In this document: positions 10,363 through 21,302 of the stretch, in pieces
Numbering within the stretch: the stretch's first letter is position 1
Layout: each line of letters starts with the position of its first letter
DNA from: Pandoraea terrae
GTDB taxonomy: Bacteria; Pseudomonadota; Gammaproteobacteria; Burkholderiales; Burkholderiaceae
Direction of reading: 5' to 3'
Assembly: GCF_902459695.1 (NCBI RefSeq)
Contig: NZ_CABPRZ010000003.1
Span: 186,001-250,000, forward strand
DNA: 64,000 nt
The notes under the pieces: model-generated
Database searches by the model: none
What the model was told of the DNA's origin: nothing
Seen by the model: only the letters and a program-made list of their open reading frames with translations
Translations under genes and position numbers: made by a program

Positions 10363-13300
10363 GTCAGCTGACGGAACTCGACGTTTTCTCCTGTCCGCTC
10401 GACGGCGTCAGCCTGATCGAGGCGTCGGCCGGCACCGGCAAGACGTGGAACATCTGCGCGCTATACGTACGGCTGGTCCTCGAGAAAGGGCTTACCGTCG
10501 AGCAGATTCTCGTCGTCACGTTTACGAATGCCGCGACTGCGGAGTTGCGCGACCGGATACGAACGCGTCTGTCAGGCCTTGTTGCGGCGATGGCGCCGAC
10601 CACGGGTGACGAGCACGGTGAAGACGGCGATGACGACTTCGATCCGTTCGCCTCAGACGATCCATTGCTGGGCGTGTTGATTGCCGGGCTTGTCGAGCGG
10701 GGAGAACTGACGCCGGCGCTCGCGCGCCAACGGCTACAGGCGGCATTGCGCGGATTCGACCAGGCCGCCGTCTACACCATCCACGGATTCTGCCAACGCG
10801 CGCTTGCCGAGGTGCCGTTCGCAGCGGGCCTGCCGTTTGCCTACGAACTGGTGCCGGACGACAGCGGCGTGCGCCACGATCTGGCCGTCGAGTTCTGGCG
10901 CACGGCGGTGGAGCCGGCCGCCGCTGCAGATCCCGCATTCGCGGCGTGGCTCGTCGACCGGAAGTATTCGCCGGGCACGTTGACCGAGCAACTGGCGCGT
11001 CGGCTCAAGAAGCCGTTGGCCGCGTTGCGTTGGCCCGAGGCGATCGACGCGCAACACGGCGCCGGTGGCCCGTTGGCCGAGTGGTATGACGAAGCGCGAG
11101 CCACATGGCAGACGAGCGCAGGCGATATCGAGCGGCTGATGCGCGATGCGCTCTCCCGCTTCAAGCAGAACATCTATCACGCGGGATCGCTTGCCCAGGC
11201 GCTGGCGGCCTGGCGCCGTTACTTCGGCGCGGCGGACCCCTGGGCGCCGCTGCACGACAAGGCAGCGCTCCTGGGCACGGAAAGGCTGATCAAGGGCTGC
11301 AAAAAGGGGGAAACACCGCCGGAACACCGCTTCTTCGGACTGGCGGAGGCGATCGTGTCGGCTCGCGCGTCCGCCGACGACGCTCACGCCATGCAGTGGC
11401 TGAGACTGTTGCGTGGATGGCTCGAAACGTCTCCGGAGGCATTGGCAGAGCGTAAACGCCTGTTGCGCGTGGTGTCGTTCGACGATCTGCTGGGCAATGT
11501 CGCCCGTGCGCTGCGTCAGCATCCGGCGCTTGCCCGGGTGTTGCGCGACCGTTATCCGTGCGCGCTGATCGATGAATTCCAGGATACCGACCCGCTCCAG
11601 TTCGCCATCTTCAACGGACTGTATGGCGAAGCCGCGGACGGCGGGCTGCGCGGGCCGATGTTCATGGTTGGCGACCCCAAGCAGGCAATCTACAGCTTCC
11701 GCGCGGCCGATTTGCATACTTATCTCGCCGCGCGCGAGGGGGCCGACGCGGCATATACGCTGGCCGTCAATCAACGTTCGACGCCGCCGGTCATCGAAGC
11801 GGGCAATCGCCTGTTTGGCGCCAATCCGCGTGCGTTTGTCCTCGATGGCCTCGACTATCCGCCGGTACGCCCGGGCAACCGTCGCCGTCCGCCTTTGCAG
11901 GACGCCGCCAGCGTCGCCGATTTCACCGTCTGGATGCTGCCCGAAGGGGGCCGCGAAGATGACGCGGGGAACGCTGATAAGGACAATGACGATGCCCCGG
12001 CCACGCTGACCAAAGACGAGGCGCAGCGGGCCTCGGCGCGCGCCGCTGCTGCGGAGATCGCCCGCCTGCTCAGTGGCGCGGCCCACGGGCAGGTCGCGCT
12101 GGGCGACCGTCCATTGGGCCCCGGCGATATCGCGGTGATCGTGCAGACGCACCGCCAGGGCGCGCTGATGAAGTCGGTGCTGGCGGAGTACGCGATCGGC
12201 AGCGTCGAACTGACGCAGGACTCCGTATTTGCCAGCGATGAAGCCGAAACGCTGCTGAGGGTGTTGCAGGCCGTCGAAGCCCCGGGAGATGTGCGCGCCC
12301 TTCGCGCCGCGCTATCGACAGAACTGTTCGGACTCGATGCAAGCGCACTGTACCGGCTTCAGACGAGCGAGGCGTCCGATGCGGAAGCGATTGCGTGGAT
12401 CGAGCGCTTGCAGCGTTACCGGCAACTCTGGATCGACCGGGGCTTTGCTGCCATGTGGCGCGCGCTCATGCGCGAACTTGAGCTCGCGGCACGGCTGGTC
12501 GCGAGCCCGGGCGGTGAACGCCGCCTGACCAATTTCGCACATCTGGCGGAATTGTTGCAGTCGCGCTGGGCCGAGCAGCCGGGCATGCCGGCGTTGCTGC
12601 GGTGGCTGGCTTCGCAACGCACGGCCGGTGGTGGCGAAGCGGCGCAGCTTCGACTCGAATCTGACCAGAATCTCGTGCAGATTGTCACGGTGCACAAATC
12701 GAAAGGCCTCGAATACGAAATCGTATTCTGTCCGTTCCTGTGGGACGGGGCTGTGCGAGACGCGGGCGGTCTGCAGGGGCGGGAGTATCACGACGGTCCC
12801 GATGCCATCATCGATTTCGGCGAGGACGGCGGCCGAGGCGGTCTCGCGGCGGCGTCACTGCGCGAGGAGCAATCGGCGGAGCAGGCGCGGCTGCTCTATG
12901 TGGCGCTCACCCGGGCGGTACAGCGCACCTATCTCGTGGCTGGCCAGTACACGTCGCGCAAGAGCACCAAAGAGGCCTGCAGCGGCATGCTCAACTGGCT
13001 TGCCGCAGGGGCAGGTGTGTTGTTTGGCGATTGGGTCGCCGCAAAGACGCCGCCGGAGGCAATCGCTGCAGCGTGGCGCGCACTCGATGGCGGGCCGATT
13101 GCCGTGGTGCCGTTGCCGATGCCGTCAGGTGTTGCCGAGCGCGTGCGCGTGGCGGCGCATGCCGTCACGACGCTTGCCGCGCGCAGCAGCCAACGCGCGT
13201 TGCGCGAGGTGTGGCGAATCGGCAGCTTCTCCGGGCTGCTCGCCGGGGCCCATATGGGACCGCAACTGAGCGGCGGGCAACTGAGTGCGCCGGAACGCAC

Positions 13301-14186
13301 GCGTCCCGACTATGACGCTCAGGTGAATGCCGGTCCGTCGCTGGCGCCGCCGCCCGGGGCCGACGGCATGGCGCTGCCCGCCGACGACATCCTCATGTTT
13401 CCGCGGGGGCCGGCGGCTGGGGAGTCGTTGCACCGACTGTTCGAGTTGGCCGATTTCCGGCGGCCCGAAACGTGGCCGGCAGCCGTCACGCGTGCGCTTC
13501 GCGAACGTCCGCCTGCCCGAGGCATGGAGCAGCTCGACGAATGGCGGGCGATGATGACGAACATGCTGACCGATACCGTGGGCACCACGCTGCGGCCAGG
13601 ACTGCGTCTTGCCGACGTCGGACTGGGCGCGCGGCTGACCGAGCTCGAGTTCACCTATCCGGCCGGCGCTGTGCGGCTCGACATGTTGCGCGCATTGTTG
13701 CGTCAATACGGCTATCCCGACGTTCCGCTCGACGCCAGTGCGCTGCGCGGATATTTGAAGGGTTTCATCGATCTGGTTTTCGTTCACGAAGGCCGGTGGT
13801 GGATTCTCGACTGGAAGTCCAACTACCTCGGCACGTCGCCGCAGGATTACGGCCCCGAAGGTGTGCGCATCGCCATGGCGGAACACGGCTATCACCTGCA
13901 ATACCTGATCTACACCGTCGCCCTGCATCGTTACTTGCGCCGCCGTTTGGCTAATTACGACTACGATCGGCACATGGCGGGCAGCCTGTACCTGTTCGTG
14001 CGCGGCGTGCGCCCCTCGTGGCAGGTCGACGGTTCGGGCGGCGGATCACCGGCGGGCGTGTTCTTCGATCAACCGCCGCGCGCAATGGTCGATGCGCTCG
14101 ACCATCTTTTCGATGCTGCGAACTCGCCGGCCGGCCTTGACGATACGGGACTCGACGCACGCCCGGATCTGGAGGCGAGCGCATGA
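10359..14186 (+). CDS. recB: Exodeoxyribonuclease V beta chain RecB
   Basis: RecB is the 3'-to-5' helicase and the only nuclease of RecBCD. This protein has 1275 residues, somewhat longer than the ~1180 of E. coli. Walker A is EASAGTGKT (about 21-29) and Walker B is DEFQDTDPLQ (about 404-413). The superfamily 1 motif VTVHKSKGLEYEIVF and the motif LLYVALTRAVQRTYL mark the second helicase lobe. The C-terminal nuclease domain keeps its metal-binding set, with D1138 in GFIDLVF and D1151-x-K1153 in ILDWKSNYLG, so cleavage should be intact. Extra length sits in acidic or Ala/Asp-rich inserts (for instance near residues 525-550). It is coupled to recC and recD by ATGA overlaps on both sides. Confidence 0.96.
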   Translation: MSQLTELDVFSCPLDGVSLIEASAGTGKTWNICALYVRLVLEKGLTVEQILVVTFTNAATAELRDRIRTRLSGLVAAMAPTTGDEHGEDGDDDFDPFASDDPLLGVLIAGLVERGELTPALARQRLQAALRGFDQAAVYTIHGFCQRALAEVPFAAGLPFAYELVPDDSGVRHDLAVEFWRTAVEPAAAADPAFAAWLVDRKYSPGTLTEQLARRLKKPLAALRWPEAIDAQHGAGGPLAEWYDEARATWQTSAGDIERLMRDALSRFKQNIYHAGSLAQALAAWRRYFGAADPWAPLHDKAALLGTERLIKGCKKGETPPEHRFFGLAEAIVSARASADDAHAMQWLRLLRGWLETSPEALAERKRLLRVVSFDDLLGNVARALRQHPALARVLRDRYPCALIDEFQDTDPLQFAIFNGLYGEAADGGLRGPMFMVGDPKQAIYSFRAADLHTYLAAREGADAAYTLAVNQRSTPPVIEAGNRLFGANPRAFVLDGLDYPPVRPGNRRRPPLQDAASVADFTVWMLPEGGREDDAGNADKDNDDAPATLTKDEAQRASARAAAAEIARLLSGAAHGQVALGDRPLGPGDIAVIVQTHRQGALMKSVLAEYAIGSVELTQDSVFASDEAETLLRVLQAVEAPGDVRALRAALSTELFGLDASALYRLQTSEASDAEAIAWIERLQRYRQLWIDRGFAAMWRALMRELELAARLVASPGGERRLTNFAHLAELLQSRWAEQPGMPALLRWLASQRTAGGGEAAQLRLESDQNLVQIVTVHKSKGLEYEIVFCPFLWDGAVRDAGGLQGREYHDGPDAIIDFGEDGGRGGLAAASLREEQSAEQARLLYVALTRAVQRTYLVAGQYTSRKSTKEACSGMLNWLAAGAGVLFGDWVAAKTPPEAIAAAWRALDGGPIAVVPLPMPSGVAERVRVAAHAVTTLAARSSQRALREVWRIGSFSGLLAGAHMGPQLSGGQLSAPERTRPDYDAQVNAGPSLAPPPGADGMALPADDILMFPRGPAAGESLHRLFELADFRRPETWPAAVTRALRERPPARGMEQLDEWRAMMTNMLTDTVGTTLRPGLRLADVGLGARLTELEFTYPAGAVRLDMLRALLRQYGYPDVPLDASALRGYLKGFIDLVFVHEGRWWILDWKSNYLGTSPQDYGPEGVRIAMAEHGYHLQYLIYTVALHRYLRRRLANYDYDRHMAGSLYLFVRGVRPSWQVDGSGGGSPAGVFFDQPPRAMVDALDHLFDAANSPAGLDDTGLDARPDLEASA

Positions 14187-16345
14187 GCGAGATGATCAAC
14201 GCCAGCGTGGCTGACGCTGGGGCCAACTGGCTGGCAGAAGGCTTTGCCCGCCGCATGGCGCTGTTGGCGCGCGGACGTGGCGCATCGGATACGGTATGCC
14301 GGCGCGTTTGGCGCGCGTCGCTGGCCGTCAGTCTGGCGACGTCCGAGGGGCATGTTTGCGTGCCGTTGGCCGATCTGGTCGATGCGAGATCCAGCGGCGA
14401 ATTGTTCCCGGATGCCGCCCCCGCGCTCACCGAATGGCGCGATGCCTTATTCGCCAGCGGCTTGTGCGGGGTCGCCGGCCCGGACAGCGCGGCCGGTGGC
14501 GATGCCGACGGCGACGCCTGGCCGCTGCTGCTCGACAGCGACGACCGGCTCTACCTGGCGCGCTATTACAGCTACGAGGCGCGCCTGGCCGCCGCGCTCG
14601 CCCGGCGGCTCGGCAACGCAAACGCCAGCGGCGAGTCTGGCGACGGTGCGCCGGCTGACGGCGACACGCTGACCGACGATGACCGTGCCCGTCTGCGCCG
14701 TTACTTCACGGCAGGCGTGATTCTCGCCGACGACGGGTCATTGGAACCGAACTGGCAGATGGCGGCGGCCGCGCTGGCCTTGCAACGCAAGCTCGTGGTG
14801 TTGAGCGGCGGCCCGGGGACCGGGAAGACGACGACGGTCGTGGGCTTGCTCGCGTGCCTGCTGGAGCGCCAACCCGACCTGCGCGTGGCATTGGCTGCCC
14901 CCACGGGCAAGGCGGCGCAACGGATGCAGGAAGCGCTGAGCGCCCGGCAGGATTTACCGCCAAATGTGCGTGCGGCCTTGCCCGAAGCCGCGTTGACCCT
15001 GCATCGGCTGCTCGGCGTGTTGCCGGAGACGGCGGAGCACGTGGGGCGGCGTTTCCGCCACGATGTGGACAACCCGTTGCCGTACGACCTGATTGTCGTC
15101 GACGAGGCGTCGATGATCGACTTGTCGCTTGCGACGCAACTGATCGAGGCCGTGCCTGCGCAGGCACGGCTTGTGATGCTCGGCGACAAGGACCAGTTGG
15201 CGGCCGTCGAGGCGGGTGCCGTGTTTGGTGAACTGAGCGCTGTACGGGCCTTTTCGCCGTCGATGCGGGTCAAGCTTGCGCAGGCGCTGGACTGGCCGGG
15301 CGCGGCGGCGCGCAGGGTACCGGGGAGCGACGATCGCGATGGCGCCCGCCCGGTGCTGGAGGACGCGGTCGTTTGGCTCGAGAAAAACTACCGGTTCGGC
15401 GAGTCATCGGCGATCGGGCGGCTGGCCACGGCCATCAAGCTCGGACGTGTGGCCGACGCGCGGCGTGAACTGGTGCCGGACGGGGAGGGCGAAGCGCAGG
15501 GCCGGGCGCCGCAAGCCGATACCCCGGAGACCGCGCCTGCCGAAGGGCGCGCAAGGGACGAAGTGGGCGCGCCAACGGCCCCTGCCGACGACCCGCAGGC
15601 CGACCGCGTGCGCTTGTATGAGGACGGCGGCACACAACTTTCGCCACGGCATCTGCACGATCTTTCTGCCGGCTACATCCCTTACCTGACGGCACTCGCT
15701 GCGGCATTGCAAGCCGCAGCGCAGGCGGGCGAGATGCCAACGGATCCGGCGCAGGCGCAGGCGCTCGCTTCGGAAATCGCAGCGCCGGTGTTCGCCGCCT
15801 TCGGCCGTTTTCGTGTCCTTTGTGCGACGCGCACGGGGCGGCGCGGCGTCGAAGCGCTCAACGCGCAGCTCACGGCGTTGCTTGCGCGGCAGGCGGGCGT
15901 CATGATGAACGCGGGCGGCGGCGCATGGTTCGCGGGCCGGCCGGTGCTCGTCACGCAAAACGAGTATGCGCTGGGCCTGTTCAACGGCGACATCGGGATT
16001 GCCTTGCCGCTCGGCCCGGGAGGCGCACTACGCGTCGCCTTCGCGACGCCGGACGGCAAATATCGGCTTTATTCTCCCGCTAGCTTGCCGACGCACGAAA
16101 CGGCGTTTGCGATGACGATCCACAAATCACAGGGGTCGGAATTCGAGCGCGTGGGCATTGTCCTGCCTGAGCAGATCAGCCGGGTGCTGACGCGCGAGTT
16201 GGTCTATACGGCGGTCACGCGCGCGCGCAGGCAGGCGGCGCTGTACGCGCCGTGGGCGGCGGTAGCGTCGGCGCTGGCGCGGCCGACCTTGCGGGACGGC
16301 GGTTTGTCGGCACGCTTGCGCGAGGCGATGATGGCGCCAGCGTAG
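14183..16345 (+). CDS. recD: Exodeoxyribonuclease V alpha chain RecD
   Basis: The 720-residue 5'-to-3' helicase subunit of RecBCD. Walker A is GGPGTGKTTT (about 209-218), Walker B is VVDEASMIDLSL, and the C-terminal UvrD-like lobe carries MTIHKSQGSEFERV and ELVYTAVTRARRQ. E. coli RecD has about 608 residues. Much of the extra length here is a low-complexity Ala/Pro/Glu/Asp insert at about 434-476, between the KNYRFGESSAIGRLA block and the next helicase segment, plus a shorter one near 375-390. The inserts are in frame and GC-rich like the rest of the gene, so they look like loop expansions. The start overlaps the recB stop by four bases. Confidence 0.95.
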   Translation: MSEMINASVADAGANWLAEGFARRMALLARGRGASDTVCRRVWRASLAVSLATSEGHVCVPLADLVDARSSGELFPDAAPALTEWRDALFASGLCGVAGPDSAAGGDADGDAWPLLLDSDDRLYLARYYSYEARLAAALARRLGNANASGESGDGAPADGDTLTDDDRARLRRYFTAGVILADDGSLEPNWQMAAAALALQRKLVVLSGGPGTGKTTTVVGLLACLLERQPDLRVALAAPTGKAAQRMQEALSARQDLPPNVRAALPEAALTLHRLLGVLPETAEHVGRRFRHDVDNPLPYDLIVVDEASMIDLSLATQLIEAVPAQARLVMLGDKDQLAAVEAGAVFGELSAVRAFSPSMRVKLAQALDWPGAAARRVPGSDDRDGARPVLEDAVVWLEKNYRFGESSAIGRLATAIKLGRVADARRELVPDGEGEAQGRAPQADTPETAPAEGRARDEVGAPTAPADDPQADRVRLYEDGGTQLSPRHLHDLSAGYIPYLTALAAALQAAAQAGEMPTDPAQAQALASEIAAPVFAAFGRFRVLCATRTGRRGVEALNAQLTALLARQAGVMMNAGGGAWFAGRPVLVTQNEYALGLFNGDIGIALPLGPGGALRVAFATPDGKYRLYSPASLPTHETAFAMTIHKSQGSEFERVGIVLPEQISRVLTRELVYTAVTRARRQAALYAPWAAVASALARPTLRDGGLSARLREAMMAPA

Positions 16346-16358
16346 CGCCGCTTACGGC

Positions 16359-17693
16359 TTACGGCTGCGCCGGTGCTGTGGTACTGGTGGCAGAAGAATT
16401 GAGCCGCGTCACGAGCAACTGATCGACCTTGTAGTTGTCGATATCGACAACTTCGAACTTGTAGCCGCTCGCCTCTGTTGCTTCGGATTTCTTGGGAATG
16501 CGCTTGAGCTGGTAGATCATGAAGCCGGCGATCGTCTCATATTCGCCGTCGCCTGGAAGTTCGTCGATGTCGAGCACCTTCTTGACGTCTTCGATGGGCG
16601 TCACGCCGTCCACGAGCCATGACGTTTCATCGCGCCGCACGATCTGGTCGTCATCGCTCGGATGCACCACATTGCCCATCAGCGCACCGACGATATCGTT
16701 GAGCGTGACCACACCGACGACCATGCCGTATTCGTTGATGATAACGGCGAAGCTGTCGCGCGCCTCCTTGAAGCGCGCCAGCGCTTCGGACAAATTCAGC
16801 GTGTCCGGAATGACCAGCAGCTTCTTGGCGTACAACCTGTCGAGGCTTCGGATGACACTGGACAGATCCTCGCTGGCGATCCGTTGGAGCAAGTCTTTCG
16901 AATCGACGTAGCCGAGGACGTTGTCAATGTCCTCGCGGCAAACCAGATACTTCGAATGCGGGCTCTCCGTAATTTTCTGACGGATGCTGCGCTCGTCCTC
17001 GGCAATCGTGAAATAGACCACCTCGTCACGATACGTCATGACCGAGGCCACCGTACGGGACTCCAGCTCGAAGACGTTCTCGATCAGATGCAGTTCCTGC
17101 TTGCGCAGCACACCTGCCTCGGCACCGGCGCCGACCATGGCGGCAATGTCTTCGGATGTGATGAGCTCGATCGAGTGCGTCGGCAGCTTGAACAGACGCA
17201 GGAACAGGTTGGCGAGGCCGTTGAACAGATACACGAGCGGGCGCAGCGCGCGCACGCACACCAGCATCGGATCGGCGATGCCGATCGCGACGCGTTCAGG
17301 GTTGACCATCGCGAGACGCTTGGGAATCAGATCGGCAAACTGGATGAAGGCGATCGTGATGATCAGAAACGATCCGACGCTGGCCAGCCGCTGCGCCAGC
17401 GTGGGGTCGGCCAACGGCCGCAGGAGATCGGCCAGGTATCCGTTCAGGAAACTCTCGCCGAGCACGCCGCCCAACACGGCGACCGCATTGACGCCGATCT
17501 GCACGACCGTGAAGAAGGTGCCGGGCTGCTCCTTGAGCGCCATCACCTTCACCGCGCGAGGCTCCCCCTTGTCGAGCAACACCTGCAATTTCGTCTTCTT
17601 CGACGCCGTCAATGCAATCTCTGCGGCTGAGAAGAATGCACTCGTCAGCAATAGCAGTACGAGGATAAACAGGAAGCTGTATCCACTCATCAT
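16359..17693 (-). CDS. CorC/HlyC-family membrane protein with CNNM (DUF21), CBS pair and CorC domain
   Basis: A 444-residue inner-membrane protein. The N-terminal CNNM/DUF21 domain has about four hydrophobic segments (within 1-170) and begins with the typical FFSAAEIALTASKKTKLQ. A tandem CBS pair follows (about 205-335; the motifs VMTYRDEVVYF and FAVIINEYGMVVGVVTLNDI are seen), then a CorC_HlyC domain (about 350-435) ending in VVDIDNYKVDQLLV. It is most like YtfL (PaeA) among E. coli paralogues. Such proteins have been tied to cation or polyamine efflux, and the old label haemolysin is misleading. Start codons at 17693 and 17690 are both possible. It converges on recD with only 13 bases between the stops. 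Confidence 0.9.
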   Translation of the reverse strand: MMSGYSFLFILVLLLLTSAFFSAAEIALTASKKTKLQVLLDKGEPRAVKVMALKEQPGTFFTVVQIGVNAVAVLGGVLGESFLNGYLADLLRPLADPTLAQRLASVGSFLIITIAFIQFADLIPKRLAMVNPERVAIGIADPMLVCVRALRPLVYLFNGLANLFLRLFKLPTHSIELITSEDIAAMVGAGAEAGVLRKQELHLIENVFELESRTVASVMTYRDEVVYFTIAEDERSIRQKITESPHSKYLVCREDIDNVLGYVDSKDLLQRIASEDLSSVIRSLDRLYAKKLLVIPDTLNLSEALARFKEARDSFAVIINEYGMVVGVVTLNDIVGALMGNVVHPSDDDQIVRRDETSWLVDGVTPIEDVKKVLDIDELPGDGEYETIAGFMIYQLKRIPKKSEATEASGYKFEVVDIDNYKVDQLLVTRLNSSATSTTAPAQP

Positions 17694-18109
17694 TTCACCT
17701 GGTCGTGATCGTTTCGGGCGTGGGCAGCATGGGGTAGCGTGTATGCACAGGCAGGGCCGGCGCTACGCGGGGAGGCTATTTCAAAACAAGGCCGGGACCG
17801 GTGAAGGACGCGTCATTTTGAGATGGCTTCCCGATACGCCGAGCGCAAACACCACGGCGCAGGCGCCCAAAGTTGCGCCACATCTATCAAGCATGCCACA
17901 ACTTCCGGATTTTGCCGATGGCACCCCCTGGGCCGCTTGCCCGGGCGCGCCGGCCGGCAGCGTCTGCACGCGTCGTATCGGGTCTGCGCAGGCCGGTGCA
18001 GCGCACAGGCCGGAACAGTTTCGATAGCAATGCCGAAGGCCCGAATGCATGGTGGCGAATGGTGCCGGCACGTCTTGCCGCCATCGTAAATGCCAACTGG
18101 ATTTCGAAC
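17694..18109. other. Intergenic region, 416 bases
   Basis: The region lies between the divergent CorC-family gene and the unrecognised gene at 18110. It must contain the promoters of both, but I cannot name convincing boxes. The reading frame of the downstream gene stays open back to 17873, yet the residue composition before 18110 (Arg/Pro/Ala-rich) looks like a chance open frame in GC-rich DNA. Confidence 0.45.
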
Positions 18110-18985
18110 ATGACGCATATCAGCCAAACGCACGGGGCAGGGCTTCCCGCGACCAGGACCGACGCCGCTGACTCGGTCGTCATGCGTATCGGTGGCGAGT
18201 TCGCCGATGCCCTTTCCCGGGTGGGTCAACTGGCCCGCGCCGTTGTCTCGCAATGGCTGGGGCAACTCGACGCTCCGATGGATGTCTCCGATTCGATCGA
18301 TGCGTTAATCGCTCTGCACGCCTGCTACGCGCGAACGGACCGGCCGAAGAGCGGCGCGCCGGGATTTTCTGCGCATCCGATTTACCTGAGCGAACCGTCT
18401 GCCGCCGACGATCGTCTCGCCTGGCGTGCCGTACAAGGGGGTCCGCAGCAGTGCGAATTCTCGTGGACGACCACCCGGTACCGGTTGATGCGTGATGCCT
18501 TCGATGATCTCGACCTGATGTTCGCCAATCATCCCGAGTTACGTGTGCCCACTAACGTCCTCATGAATGCATGCCGGGATGGCCAAAATATCGGCCGCGT
18601 TCTTGACACATTGGCGGAAAATTTTTGCCTCGCCAGTGAGGGGGCGATGTCGCCGGAGGCTGCCAAGTGGTTCGTGCAATTGAAGTTTGCGAACTGGGGA
18701 TCCCCCGTCGTGTTGACGGTCGCGCGTCTTGATACGCCTGACGACTGGATCATTGGCTCACTTGACTGGGCGCGTCTGGCCCTCGGAATTCAAGCGGTGA
18801 TGGGGCGCCATTGGGACATGCCTTTCTGGGAGGTGATCCAGCATGCGCGCGTCCCAAATCCGCCAAACGCAAGGGTGCGCGCCATCGCCGCGTGCGCATA
18901 TCCCGGTGCGTCGCCTGATCGCGCTGTGCGGCTGCTAAAGCGCGATCTGCGACCTTACCAAATGAATACCCCGCGGCAAGGATAA
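18110..18985 (+). CDS. Protein of unknown function, 291 residues
   Basis: I do not recognise this family. From the ATG at 18110 the product has 291 residues, no signal peptide, no hydrophobic helix long enough to span a membrane, and no nucleotide-binding or metal motif I can name. It is rich in Trp (for example FSWTTTRYRLM, WIIGSLDWARLALG, HWDMPFWEVIQ) and looks like a compact soluble helical protein. Neighbours give no hint: a CorC-type gene diverges from it and thiC converges on it. The start is uncertain. ATG 18059 and ATG 18182 are in frame too, and none has a good ribosome binding site. Coding status rests on a single long frame with normal, non-repetitive composition from 18110 on. Confidence 0.6.
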   Translation: MTHISQTHGAGLPATRTDAADSVVMRIGGEFADALSRVGQLARAVVSQWLGQLDAPMDVSDSIDALIALHACYARTDRPKSGAPGFSAHPIYLSEPSAADDRLAWRAVQGGPQQCEFSWTTTRYRLMRDAFDDLDLMFANHPELRVPTNVLMNACRDGQNIGRVLDTLAENFCLASEGAMSPEAAKWFVQLKFANWGSPVVLTVARLDTPDDWIIGSLDWARLALGIQAVMGRHWDMPFWEVIQHARVPNPPNARVRAIAACAYPGASPDRAVRLLKRDLRPYQMNTPRQG

Positions 18986-19077
18986 ACGGCATACAGCGCC
19001 GCGCAACAGCGCCCCCGCCCAGCGCCCGGTGTCCGGCCACGACCGGGGGCGCCGTTGCCGGCGGGGAACAGGCCGCG

Positions 19078-21078
<2,001 letters not shown>

Positions 21079-21082
21079 CTAC

Positions 21083-21161
21083 GCTCCCTGCGCTGGCATT
21101 ATCCAGATCAGGTTCTAAGGGTATGTCTCACCCGCAACGTTGTTGCAGGACCCCTGCGCTA
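21083..21161 (-). promoter_or_regulatory. TPP riboswitch (THI element) upstream of thiC
   Basis: Read on the minus strand, the segment holds the universally conserved aptamer core: GGGTGAGA, then ACCCTTAGAACCTGATCTGG, then ATAATGCCAGCGCAGGGAG, bounded by a pairing GCAGGGGTCC-type P1/P2 region. It lies about 90 bases before the thiC start. Between aptamer and gene there is a short hairpin (CGCCGA/TCGGCG arms, 21024-21039) and the ribosome binding site at 21003-21007. No U-tract follows the hairpin, so control of translation start is more likely than attenuation; that last point is inference. Confidence 0.95.
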
Positions 21162-21302
21162 GCTTTGCGGCAACGATACACCGAGAAACGGGGCCAGCAC
21201 AAGCGCGGGTTGTCCCGAAAAATGCAAACCACGACGCGCGAAAACCCGGCCTCGGGATGGTGCGGAGCAGCATCCGGCAAGGTTTCAGAGCGCTTTCGGA
21301 AG

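Noticed and set aside
19020-19051. GC-rich imperfect hairpin between the unrecognised gene at 18110 and thiC
   Set aside because: The stem needs a bulge and no T-run follows on either strand, so a terminator call is not supported.
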